A stretch of DNA of 64,000 bases from Pseudomonas furukawaii (GTDB lineage Bacteria > Pseudomonadota > Gammaproteobacteria > Pseudomonadales > Pseudomonadaceae), in contig NZ_AP014862.1 of the NCBI RefSeq assembly GCF_002355475.1, positions 1,364,001-1,428,000 on the forward strand, given 5' to 3'. Numbering within the stretch: position 1 is the first letter of the stretch; each line of letters begins with the position of its first letter. The notes under the pieces were generated by a model that searched no databases, had not been told where the DNA came from, and was given only the letters and a program-made list of their open reading frames with translations. Both the position numbers and the translations under genes were made by a program. Of this stretch, positions 49,284-56,851 are shown piece by piece.

Positions 49284-50095
49284 GCCTTGGCTCCTTCGTA
49301 CCAGGGGAAGGCCAGGCGGGTGAGCTGGCGCAGGCCCAGGTCCATCAGCCAGGCGAGCAGGGTGATCCACACCACGTAGGGCAGGATCACGTCCATGGCC
49401 AGGTAGCGGCGGACCAGGAAGATGCGGTAGCCGAGGCCGTCGGTGGAGGCGATGGCCTCGGCGGCGATGAGGAACAGCCAGGCCGAGCCCAGCACCAGGC
49501 GCAGGGAGATCAGCAGGCGCGGCAGCAGCTGGGGCAACACCACACGCAGGATCAGGGTCCAGGTGCTGGCGCCCAGGGTCTGGGCCTTGATCAGCAGCTC
49601 GAGGGGGATTTCCCGGGCGCGCTGCTCCAGGTCACGGGCGATCATGGGGGCGACGCCGATGACGATCAGCATCACCTTGGACAGCTCGCCCAGGCCGAAG
49701 ACGATGAACAGGATCGGCAGGATCGCCAGCGGCGGCACCATCGACAGCACGGTGAGCAGCGGCGACAGTGGCGCGCCGAACAGCGGCAGGGTGCCCGCCG
49801 CGATGCCCAGGGCCAGCCCCGTCAGGGCGGCGATGGACAGGCCGATGCCCAGGCGCTTGAGGCTGGAGGCGCTGTCCTGCCAGAACAGGTAGGCCCCGCT
49901 GCGCTTGTCTTCGGTGAAGGCCAGGCGCTCCACCGCATCGACCATCTGCGCCGCGCTGGGCAGCAGCTTGTCGTTGGGGTTCTCCGCCAGCCGCGACGCC
50001 GAGCCGGTGAAGTAGGCGAACAGCAGCAGGGCGAAGGGCAGCAGGACCAGCATCAGCCGGCCGGCGCGGTCGGGGTGGCGGTTGATCAGGCGCAT
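49280..50095 (-). CDS. ABC transporter permease (guanidine uptake, presumed)
   Basis: A 271-residue permease of the binding-protein-dependent type with about six hydrophobic segments and the EAA-loop region EIPLELLIKAQTLGAS followed by RVVLPQLLPRLL. The closest known relatives are nitrate, sulphonate and urea-like permeases. It is coupled to the ATPase gene by a four-base overlap. A 62-bp palindrome lies between it and the binding-protein gene. Confidence 0.88.
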   Translation of the reverse strand: MRLINRHPDRAGRLMLVLLPFALLLFAYFTGSASRLAENPNDKLLPSAAQMVDAVERLAFTEDKRSGAYLFWQDSASSLKRLGIGLSIAALTGLALGIAAGTLPLFGAPLSPLLTVLSMVPPLAILPILFIVFGLGELSKVMLIVIGVAPMIARDLEQRAREIPLELLIKAQTLGASTWTLILRVVLPQLLPRLLISLRLVLGSAWLFLIAAEAIASTDGLGYRIFLVRRYLAMDVILPYVVWITLLAWLMDLGLRQLTRLAFPWYEGAKA

Positions 50096-50122
50096 GGCGA
50101 GGTCTCGGTGATAGGGGGCGGG

Positions 50123-50184
50123 TAGGTTGGTGCCGAGGAACGAGGCCCAACGTTGGGCCGCGCTGCGCTTGGCGCCAACCTACG
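50123..50184. repeat. palindromic repeat between transporter genes
   Basis: GTAGGTTGGTGCC at the left mirrors GGCGCCAACCTAC at the right, with the perfect CCCAACGTTGGG at the centre. It falls in the 104-bp gap between the binding-protein and permease genes. The stem could stabilise the upstream mRNA and give more binding protein than permease, as known for REP in the malE-malF gap. Confidence 0.8.
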
Positions 50185-50199
50185 GGACCATGCTGGTGG

Positions 50200-51261
50200 T
50201 CAGAGCTTCCCGTCGGCGGCCATCTGCACGTAGGTCGGGTCGAAGCGCAGCTTGACGTTGCCCTTGTCGCCGGTGACCAGGCCCTTGGCGAAGCTCATGC
50301 CCACCGCGTGGGCGTCCCTGGCGCCTTCGCCCAGCAGGCCGTGGGCGAAGGAGAAGGTGGCCACCTTGTCCATGGTCGCCGGCAGCTTCGGGCTGGTGAC
50401 GAAGGCCAGGGCCTCGGCGGGGGTGCCGAACAGGCGGGTGGCGTCCAGTTGCGCCTGGTAGCCGGCGAGGTCGGTGCCGGAGGCCTTGGCCATGTGCTCC
50501 AGGGCGGCGGTGCTCTCGGCGGTGCCGGCCTTCATCAGCGCGACGATCTCGAACCAGGCGCCGGTCAGCGCCTTGCCCAGGGCGGGGTTGTCCTTCAGGG
50601 TCTCGGTGTTCACCACCATCATGTCCATGATCTCGCCGGGCACCTTGCTGGAGTCGAACACCAGGCTGGTGCCGGGCTTGGCCTTGAGTTCGGCGAGCAT
50701 CGGGTTCCAGGTGGTCACCGCCTGCACCTCGTCGGTGTCGAAGGCGGCGGCGATGTCGGCGTCGGAGGTGTTCACCACCTTCACGTCCTTCTCGGCGAGG
50801 TGGGCGCGCTCCAGGGCGCGGGCCAGCAGGTAGTGGGAGACGGACAGCTCCACCAGGTTCACCGGCTGGCCCTTGAGGTCCGCCAGGGTCTTGCCCTCGC
50901 CCTTGAGCACGATGCCGTCGTTGCCGTTGGAGAAGTCACCGACGATCAGCGCGGTGCTGTCCACGCCGCCGGCCGCGGGAATGGTCAGGGCGTCCATGTT
51001 GGTCATGGTGCAGCCGTCGAACTGGCCCGCGGTGTACTGGTTGATGGATTCGACGTAGTCGTTGAGCTGGGTGACCTTGATCTCGATGCCGTACTTCTTC
51101 GCCCACTTGTCGACGATGCCCTGGGTGGCGCCGTACTCCCACGGCATCCAGCCGGCGTAGATCGTCCAGCAGACGTCGAAGTTGCTTTTCTGGGCGGCGG
51201 AGCTGTTGAAGCTGAGGGCGGCGGCGAGGCCGGCGACGGCGAACAGACGGGGCTTGCGCAT
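50200..51261 (-). CDS. ABC transporter substrate-binding protein (guanidine, presumed)
   Basis: A 353-residue periplasmic binding protein: signal peptide MRKPRLFAVAGLAAALSFNSSA, then SNFDVCWTIYAGWMPWEYGA, TQLNDYVESINQYTAGQFDG and CTMTNMDALTIPAAGG. It belongs to the NMT1/SsuA-like group. First gene of the operon. The riboswitch aptamer ends about 64 bp before its ATG at 51261, and the Shine-Dalgarno region CTGGAGG is 5-13 bases before it. The cysteine and tryptophan-rich N-terminal region may line the ligand site for a small cation, which is an inference. Confidence 0.85.
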   Translation of the reverse strand: MRKPRLFAVAGLAAALSFNSSAAQKSNFDVCWTIYAGWMPWEYGATQGIVDKWAKKYGIEIKVTQLNDYVESINQYTAGQFDGCTMTNMDALTIPAAGGVDSTALIVGDFSNGNDGIVLKGEGKTLADLKGQPVNLVELSVSHYLLARALERAHLAEKDVKVVNTSDADIAAAFDTDEVQAVTTWNPMLAELKAKPGTSLVFDSSKVPGEIMDMMVVNTETLKDNPALGKALTGAWFEIVALMKAGTAESTAALEHMAKASGTDLAGYQAQLDATRLFGTPAEALAFVTSPKLPATMDKVATFSFAHGLLGEGARDAHAVGMSFAKGLVTGDKGNVKLRFDPTYVQMAADGKL

Positions 51262-51324
51262 GGAGGACCTCCAGTTCGGTTGAGGGCGGGCGGAGCTGCG
51301 CGGCACATCCCAATCAAGGGGCGC

Positions 51325-51423
51325 GTTCTCCCGGGCTTTTGTCCCGCCGTGTAACCTCGCTGGAGGTCGCCAGCTCTCGGACCAGCCATCCGCCTGCGCG
51401 AACCGGAACCCTAGCCAGCCATT
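51325..51423 (-). promoter_or_regulatory. guanidine-I (ykkC) riboswitch
   Basis: On the minus strand, in order, are the conserved blocks CTAGGGTTCCG (51414-51404), GGTCCGAGAG (51383-51374), ACGGCGGGACAAAAG and GCCCGGGAGA (ending 51327). These are the hallmark sequences of the ykkC class I aptamer, which binds guanidinium. A variable hairpin ACCTC/GAGGT (51367-51353) sits between the second and third blocks. Classic distribution is upstream of guanidine exporters and of carboxylase/DUF1989/ABC operons such as this one. Confidence 0.93.
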
Positions 51424-51480
51424 GCAAATTGTGGTGCCGCGATCCCGGATGGCCGGGTAGCTCCTGCACGCCTTGTACAA

Positions 51481-51496
51481 AGCGAAGGCCGTGCCA
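51481..51496 (-). promoter_or_regulatory. sigma-54-like promoter of the guanidine operon
   Basis: The minus strand reads TGGCACG-GCCT-TCGCT, matching the sigma-54 consensus TGGCACG-N4-TTGCW with one mismatch and the invariant GG and GC dinucleotides 10 bp apart. Transcription would start near 51470 and run through the riboswitch. A TTGGTGCA sequence at 51591-51598, about 100 bp upstream, resembles an NtrC half-site. The rest of the 470-bp gap (51497-51731) shows no further feature. Confidence 0.6.
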
Positions 51497-51731
51497 ACCT
51501 CGCCAAAGGGCTCTGGAAAGGGGATTTCGGCGTTATGGGGCGACGGGGAGGCAGGGCGTCATGCCCGCTCATGGGGCGTCGGGCTTCAGGTTGGTGCATG
51601 CAACAACTGGAAAAGGATTTTTCCGACAGGGCGTGTGCGCCGTTCTGACAGGCCCGCTGTCCAACGCAGTGGGAGCAATCCCAGTCGCTGACATCTGTCT
51701 GCGCCGTCCCTCGCGGTCGAAGGAGGCCGCC

Positions 51732-52277
51732 ATGTCCTATAGAGCCCTCATCCTTGCTGTGCTGAGCCTGTTCCTGGGCGGTTGTGCCGTCTACGACTAC
51801 GACAACGACTACTACGGTCGCCGCTACTACGGCGACGACGATTACCGCGTGCATCGCCACTACTACGATCCGCCGAGGACGAACTACTACTACGTCGAGA
51901 AACGCTACGACGATCGCCACCACGATCGTAATTACGACCGCCGCTACCATGACGGGCGCCGGGATCACTACAAGTCGGATTACAAGCGCCATGACCGGCG
52001 CGACTACGACGACCGCAAGTACCACAAGGATCGGCGTTACTACCAGCCGCGCCAGGACAACTTCCAGGAACGCCGCCACGACTACAGCCCGCGCCTGCAG
52101 AACTGGGGGCACAACAAGGTCCAGCCCCATGCGGCACCGCGTGATCCCCGCCAGCCCGGCTACCGGCGCTCCGAATACCGCCAGCAGTACCGGGTCCAGC
52201 CGGGCTACGAGGCGCGGCCCCACCAGAACCCGCGCTACAACAACCGTAGCGACTGGTCGATGCAGAACCGCCGCTGA
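51732..52277 (+). CDS. Tyr/Arg/Asp/His-rich lipoprotein
   Basis: MSYRALILAVLSLFLGGCAVYDYDND gives a lipobox (LGGC, Cys18). The mature 160 residues are almost entirely Tyr, Arg, Asp, His and Asn in irregular YYG-, RRYD- and DRKYH-like runs, with a Pro/Gln-rich end. No folded domain is recognisable; it is probably disordered and strongly zwitterionic. A perfect AGGAGG lies six bases before the ATG at 51732, so it should be well translated. Similar tyrosine-rich lipoproteins occur in Pseudomonas without known function. The frame is open upstream, but the lipobox fixes the start. Confidence 0.8.
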   Translation: MSYRALILAVLSLFLGGCAVYDYDNDYYGRRYYGDDDYRVHRHYYDPPRTNYYYVEKRYDDRHHDRNYDRRYHDGRRDHYKSDYKRHDRRDYDDRKYHKDRRYYQPRQDNFQERRHDYSPRLQNWGHNKVQPHAAPRDPRQPGYRRSEYRQQYRVQPGYEARPHQNPRYNNRSDWSMQNRR

Positions 52278-52327
52278 CCGCCTCCCCGCAGCCTCGGGGA
52301 CTGCGTTACCCCGAGGCTGCGGAGTGC

Positions 52328-52840
52328 CTAGCGGCCCGGCATCAGCGGCAGGCGCCGCCAGCTGGGCTCATCCCGCAATATCAGGTCGTCCTGCACGGCG
52401 AGGAACACCGGCAGGTCGCGGCGGGCGATCCAGATCTCGCCCTGCCACTTCACCACCCCCACCCGCTGGTCCGCCCAGCTCATGAACGCCCGGCGTGGGC
52501 TGGCGTCCGCTTCGCGGTGGGCGTCGTAGAGCGTGGGCAACACCTCTTCACCCATCCACCGCGCAAGGCTGCGGTGCTCCGGGTGCCAGAAGCGGTACAA
52601 CGCCTTGAACACACCGGATTCGCTGATCACCTCGGCCTCTTCGAGAAAGCCGCTGGGATAGGCCAGCATCACCGCGCGTTTCTGCTCGGGGTCCATGCGA
52701 TTGGGCAGGCGATAGGGGCGGCGGGCGGCGATCAGCAGGGCGAAGTCCTGAGCGACGAACCAGGGCTGGTGGTCGATCATCACCGCTCGCAGTTGATGGT
52801 TGTGCCGCTGGAAGGTGATCGGGGTGTATGCGTCATGCAT
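52328..52840 (-). CDS. BRO-N domain protein (phage antirepressor-like)
   Basis: A 170-residue protein. The N-terminal ~95 residues match the BRO-N fold (ITFQRHNHQLRAVMIDHQPWFVAQDFA ... SGVFKALYRFWHPEHRSLARWMGEEVLPTL), the DNA-binding domain of phage antirepressors and baculovirus BRO proteins. The C-terminal part is short, without a KilA-C domain. There are no other phage genes nearby, so it is a solitary chromosomal copy. It is preceded by a long structured leader shared with the DUF3077-like gene at 6152-6511. Confidence 0.85.
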   Translation of the reverse strand: MHDAYTPITFQRHNHQLRAVMIDHQPWFVAQDFALLIAARRPYRLPNRMDPEQKRAVMLAYPSGFLEEAEVISESGVFKALYRFWHPEHRSLARWMGEEVLPTLYDAHREADASPRRAFMSWADQRVGVVKWQGEIWIARRDLPVFLAVQDDLILRDEPSWRRLPLMPGR

Positions 52841-52880
52841 GGTGGTACTCCATCTTCAGGTTCAGGGAACCGCCACCTGC

Positions 52881-53069
52881 GTCGCTAAACGGGAGGGTGG
52901 CGGACCGCGAGGGGTTAGCGAACCGGAAGATGGGTACCGGCAGACCGCAAGGTCTCCCCACGCGATCCGCCATTAAGGTGCTGTGGACAAGGATGGTCCT
53001 GCGAAAGGCCCTGTGCCCTTGCATGTCCCCACTGGCGTTGTCGCGCCATCTTTTCGGGTCGCTAAACCC
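52881..53069 (-). other. structured leader element of the BRO-N gene
   Basis: The arms GGGGTTAGCGAACC (52911-52924) and GGGTCGCTAAACCC (53056-53069) are nearly complementary and enclose about 130 nt. That interval includes an AGACC/GGTCT hairpin near 52942-52956. A third TCGCTAAAC copy lies at 52882-52890. On the minus strand the block ATGGCGGA...GGGGAGACC...GCCGG...CGGTT...CCGCCACCC aligns with the leader at 6578-6680. No gene is supported from here to 53170. Confidence 0.55.
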
Positions 53070-53169
53070 GGCCACGGGACTGGCCGTGGCCGCCGCAGAT
53101 TAGAAATCCGCACCGCCAGGGGCAACGGGTGTCCGTTGGTGTCGCCTGTAGGCCCTGTCCGAGTTCCGC

Positions 53170-54036
53170 GTCTGCACGCTGTGTCGGGTAGTGACCCACC
53201 GGCGAGGTCCGCTGCGGGCACGCCGATGGGTTTCGCTGCGCTCTACGCCATCCTACGGGCCGCTCGCCGGCACGCTTGTAGGGTGGGTCACGCTCCACCG
53301 ACCCACCGGCGAGGTCCGCTGCGGGGGCGGTGATGGGTTTCGCTGCGCTCTACGCCATCCTGCGGGCCGCTCGCCGGCACGCTTGTAGGGTGGGTCACGC
53401 TCCACCGACCCACCGGCGAGGTCGGGTGCGGGCGCGTTGATGGGTTTCGCTGCGCTCTACGCCATCCTACGGTCTGCTGGCCGGCACGCTTGTAGGGTGG
53501 GTCACGCTTCACCGACCCACCGGCGGGGTCGGGTGCGGGCACGTTGATGGGTTTCGCTGCGCTCTACGCCATCCTACGGGCCGCTCGCCGGCACGCTTGT
53601 AGGGTGGGTCACGCTCCACCGACCCACCGGCGAGGTCCGCTGCGGGTACGGCGATGGGTTTCGCTGCGCTCTACGCCATCCTACGGGCCGCTCGCCGGCA
53701 CGCTGTGTAGGGTGGGTCACGCTTCACCGACCCACCGGCGAGGTCGGGTGCGGGCACGGCGATGGGTTTCGCTGCGCTCTACGCCATCCTACGGGCCGCT
53801 CGCCGGCACGCTTGTAGGGTGGGTCACGCTTCACCGACCCACCGGCGGGGTCGGGTGTGGGCACGTTGATGGGTTTCGCTGCGCTCTACGCCATCCTACG
53901 GGGCGCGGTGCGGCGCCTGGCTTTTGTAGGAGCCGGCTTGCCGGCGAATGGCGTGGCTCACGTTTCACCGACCCACCGGCGAGGTCGGGTGCGGGCACGT
54001 TGATGGGTTTCGCTGTGCTCTCCGCCATCCTGCGGG
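53170..54036. repeat. tandem array of eight ~107-bp palindromic units
   Basis: GATGGGTTTCGCTG starts at 53225, 53332, 53439, 53546, 53653, 53761, 53868 and 54002, giving a 107-bp period (one step of 108, the last of 134). Each unit joins two palindromes, one around GATGGGTTTCGC...CATCCTACGG and one around GTGGGTCACGC...GACCCACC. The last unit holds a different REP-type insertion (GTAGGAGCCGGCTTGCCGGC). Open frames through the array translate repeats only and are not genes. The 1,307-bp gap 52841-54147 is otherwise empty. Confidence 0.9.
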
Positions 54037-54147
54037 TGCTCACCTGTGCGGCTGCGATAGCGGCAAAGCGCCATTGTTTTTTCCGGGTGCAGCCCGCACC
54101 ATTCGCGGCTCGTTCCAGGGGCGCGTGGCCCCGAATCAGGAAGGCGG

Positions 54148-54855
54148 ATGTTCCGAGCGGGTGTGGGCGTGTGGTGGCGTGGGCGAGGACGGCGGATGCC
54201 GGTCCTGGTGCTGCCGTTGCTGCTGGCCCTGCTGGCGGGCGCCCTGCAGGCGGACTGGGATTTCGCACTGATCAGCCGGCGTGCCGAGGCGCTCTATGGG
54301 CCTCTGGGGCCGGGCAAGGCCCGCATCGATGAATGGCAGGCGCTGCTGGGGCGTCTGTCCGGTGCCGACGAGGAGAGGCAACTGGAGGAGGTGAACCGCT
54401 TCTTCAATGCCAAGCTGCGCTTTCGCGATGACATCGCGCTCTGGCGGCAGACGGACTACTGGGCGACGCCCGTGGAGGCGCTGCGCATCGGCGCCGGTGA
54501 CTGCGAGGACTTTGCCATCGCCAAGTACTTCACCCTGCGGCGACTCGGGGTGCCCAGCGAGAGATTGCGCATTACCTACGTCAAGGCGCTGCGCCTGAAC
54601 CAGGCGCACATGGTGCTGACCTATTACGCCACGCCCGATGCCATGCCCCTGGTGCTGGACAACCTGGTGGGCATCATCCGCCCGGCCAGCCAGCGCACCG
54701 ACCTGTTGCCGGTCTACGCCTTCAATGCCGAGGGCTTGTGGCTGCCCGGCAAGGCTGGTGGCAAGCAGGTGGGGGACGCCAAGCGCCTGTCGCGCTGGCA
54801 GGAATTGCTGAAGAAGATGAAAGCCGAGGGGTTCCCGGTGGAACCGGGCCGATAG
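54148..54855 (+). CDS. lapG: LapG periplasmic cysteine protease
   Basis: A 235-residue bacterial transglutaminase-like cysteine protease. After a hydrophobic signal (~residues 17-35) comes DWDFALISRRAEALYGPLG. The catalytic triad is Cys119 (GAGDCEDFAIAKYF), His154 (QAHMVLTYY) and Asp171 (VLDNL), numbered from the first ATG. LapG cuts the N-terminal retention module of LapA-type adhesins and frees them from the cell. An ATG at 54196 also has a good ribosome-binding site (GAGGA) and may be the true start. It is followed eight bases later by lapD. Confidence 0.93.
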   Translation: MFRAGVGVWWRGRGRRMPVLVLPLLLALLAGALQADWDFALISRRAEALYGPLGPGKARIDEWQALLGRLSGADEERQLEEVNRFFNAKLRFRDDIALWRQTDYWATPVEALRIGAGDCEDFAIAKYFTLRRLGVPSERLRITYVKALRLNQAHMVLTYYATPDAMPLVLDNLVGIIRPASQRTDLLPVYAFNAEGLWLPGKAGGKQVGDAKRLSRWQELLKKMKAEGFPVEPGR

Positions 54856-54863
54856 GAGTCGAG

Positions 54864-56813
54864 ATGTCCCTGTTCAAACAGTTGTTGATCGCCATCTGCC
54901 TGTTCCTGGTGGTCGCCTTCACCGGGAGTTTCGTGGTGGGGCTGGAGAGTTCCCGGGAGCAGTACGCCAACCAGCTGCGCTCCCACGCCCAGGACGCCGC
55001 CACCGCCCTGGGGTTGTCCCTGACGCCCCATGTGGACGACCCGGCGATGATGGAGCTGATGGTCAGCTCCATCTTCGACAGCGGTTATTTCGAGAGCATC
55101 CGGGTGATCGACCTCGGGACCGGCAAGGCCCTGGTGGAGCGTTCCGGCGTGCCTGATGCGACGGGCGCCGAGGTGCCCCGATGGTTCGTCGACCTGATCG
55201 ACCTGCGCGCCGAAGGTGGCGACGCCCTGGTCAGCCGGGGTTGGGAGCAGGCGGCGCGGGTGGAGGTGCAGAGTCACCCGCTGTTCGCCATCGCGAGGCT
55301 CTGGCGCAGCGCCCTGGGCAGCCTGGGCTGGCTGCTGGTCTGTGGCCTGGTCAGCGCCGGGCTGGGGGCCTTCCTGTTGCGCCGCCAGCTCAAGCCGCTG
55401 GACTACATGGTGGCCCAGTCCCACGCCATCGCCCGTCGGGAATTCCTCAGCCTGCCGGAGCTGCCGCGCACCCCGGAGCTGCGCCGCGTGGTGCAGGCGA
55501 TGAACCAGATGGTGGAGAAGCTCAAGGCGCTGTTCCAGGAGCAGGCCGAGCGCAGCGAGCGCCTGCGGGACGAGGCCTACAAGGACAGCCTGACCGGCCT
55601 GGCCAACCGTCGTTACTTCGAGATGCAGCTGCAGGCGCGACTGGGCGCCGAGGACCAGGCCAATGCCGGCTACCTCCTGCTGGCGCGTGTCCATGATCTG
55701 TCCGGCTTGAACCAGCGCCTGGGTGGCCAGCGCACCGACCAGTTGTTGCTGGCGGTGGCCGAGTTGCTCGCCCGCGAGGCGGCGGGGCTGGGCGCCGGTC
55801 AGCTGGTGGCCCGCAGCCGAGGGGGGGATTTCGCGGTGCTGGCGCCGGGCCTGATGACCGAGGAGGCCGAGCAGCTGGCGCTGCGCCTGGAAGGAGCCCT
55901 GGCCAACCTGGTCAGCACGGGGGCGGCGGATGCGCTGCCGGTGGCCCATCTGGGCCTGGCGCTGTTCAACCCGGGGGACGACCTGGCGGCGCTGCTGCGG
56001 CTGGCCGACGAGGCCCTGGCCAAGGCGGAAAGCCAGGGCGAGCGCACCTGGGCGATGGTGATCCGGGGCGAGGCCCCCCGCATCGGCGACGAGCGTCACG
56101 CCTGGCACCAGTTGCTGGACCGCGCGCTGGGCCAGCGTCAGGTTCAGCTCTACTTCCAGCCGGTGGTGGACAGCCGCGAACCCGCCCGGGTGCTGCACTA
56201 CAAGGTGCTTTCGCGCCTGCGCGACGAGGCGGGCGAGCCGATTCCCGCCGGCCGCTTCCTGCCCTGGTTGCAGCGCTTCGGCTGGACCTCCCGTCTTGAC
56301 CTGCTGATGCTGGAACGGGTGCTGGAGCAGATGGCCGGCCACAGCGAGACCCTGGCGCTGAACCTGTCCGGTGCCCTGCTGCGGGAGCCGAAGATGCTGG
56401 AGAAGGCCTTCGAGTTGCTCCGTCGCCATGCCCAGTTCGGTCCGCGCCTGGTGCTGGAACTGGAGGAAGACCAACTGCCCGAACAGGCGGCGCTGGAGCA
56501 GCTGACCCGGCGTCTGCGGGAGCTGGGGTTCAGCCTCAGCCTGCAGCACTTCGGCGGCCGCTTCAGCATGATCGGCAATCTGGCGCGGTTGGGACTGGCC
56601 TACCTGAAGGTGGACGGCAGCTACATCCGTTCCATCGACCTGGAGGCGGACAAGCGCCTGTTCATCGAGGCCATGCAGCGCGCCGCCCACAGCATCGACC
56701 TGCCGCTGATCGCCGAACGGGTGGAAACCCAGGGCGAGCTGCAGGTGCTGCGGGAAATGGGGATACAGGGTGTGCAGGGCCAGCTCTTCGGGGCGCCGGC
56801 GCCCTGGCGTTGA
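54864..56813 (+). CDS. lapD: LapD c-di-GMP receptor (inside-out signalling)
   Basis: A 649-residue protein: TM1 (~6-26), periplasmic LapD/MoxY-type domain (~27-150) with the GWEQ motif (Trp127) that contacts LapG in known LapD, TM2 (~152-174), HAMP (~175-226), degenerate GGDEF (RSRGGDF) and degenerate EAL (KVLSRL instead of EAL). Both domains lack catalytic residues, as in true LapD, which binds c-di-GMP with the EAL fold and then sequesters LapG. Start ATG at 54864 after TAGGAG. It is operonic with lapG and convergent with the small gene and the giant adhesin gene. Confidence 0.94.
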   Translation: MSLFKQLLIAICLFLVVAFTGSFVVGLESSREQYANQLRSHAQDAATALGLSLTPHVDDPAMMELMVSSIFDSGYFESIRVIDLGTGKALVERSGVPDATGAEVPRWFVDLIDLRAEGGDALVSRGWEQAARVEVQSHPLFAIARLWRSALGSLGWLLVCGLVSAGLGAFLLRRQLKPLDYMVAQSHAIARREFLSLPELPRTPELRRVVQAMNQMVEKLKALFQEQAERSERLRDEAYKDSLTGLANRRYFEMQLQARLGAEDQANAGYLLLARVHDLSGLNQRLGGQRTDQLLLAVAELLAREAAGLGAGQLVARSRGGDFAVLAPGLMTEEAEQLALRLEGALANLVSTGAADALPVAHLGLALFNPGDDLAALLRLADEALAKAESQGERTWAMVIRGEAPRIGDERHAWHQLLDRALGQRQVQLYFQPVVDSREPARVLHYKVLSRLRDEAGEPIPAGRFLPWLQRFGWTSRLDLLMLERVLEQMAGHSETLALNLSGALLREPKMLEKAFELLRRHAQFGPRLVLELEEDQLPEQAALEQLTRRLRELGFSLSLQHFGGRFSMIGNLARLGLAYLKVDGSYIRSIDLEADKRLFIEAMQRAAHSIDLPLIAERVETQGELQVLREMGIQGVQGQLFGAPAPWR

Positions 56814-56851
56814 GGCGTGGGCCCGGTGCGCGCCGGGCCATCGCCGTGGGC

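Noticed and set aside
52328..52840. Prophage remnant
   Set aside because: Only a solitary BRO-N gene is present; there is no integrase, att repeat, capsid or lysis gene in the flanks.
53170..54036. Possible CRISPR array
   Set aside because: The repeated part makes up the whole 107-bp period, no unique spacers lie between copies, and no cas genes are present.
53544..54332. Open frame of 262 codons through the repeat array
   Set aside because: Its translation is a periodic Gly-Trp-Val-Thr/Arg-Arg-Trp-Val-Ser pattern produced by the 107-bp palindromic repeats, with no ribosome-binding site and no conserved domain.
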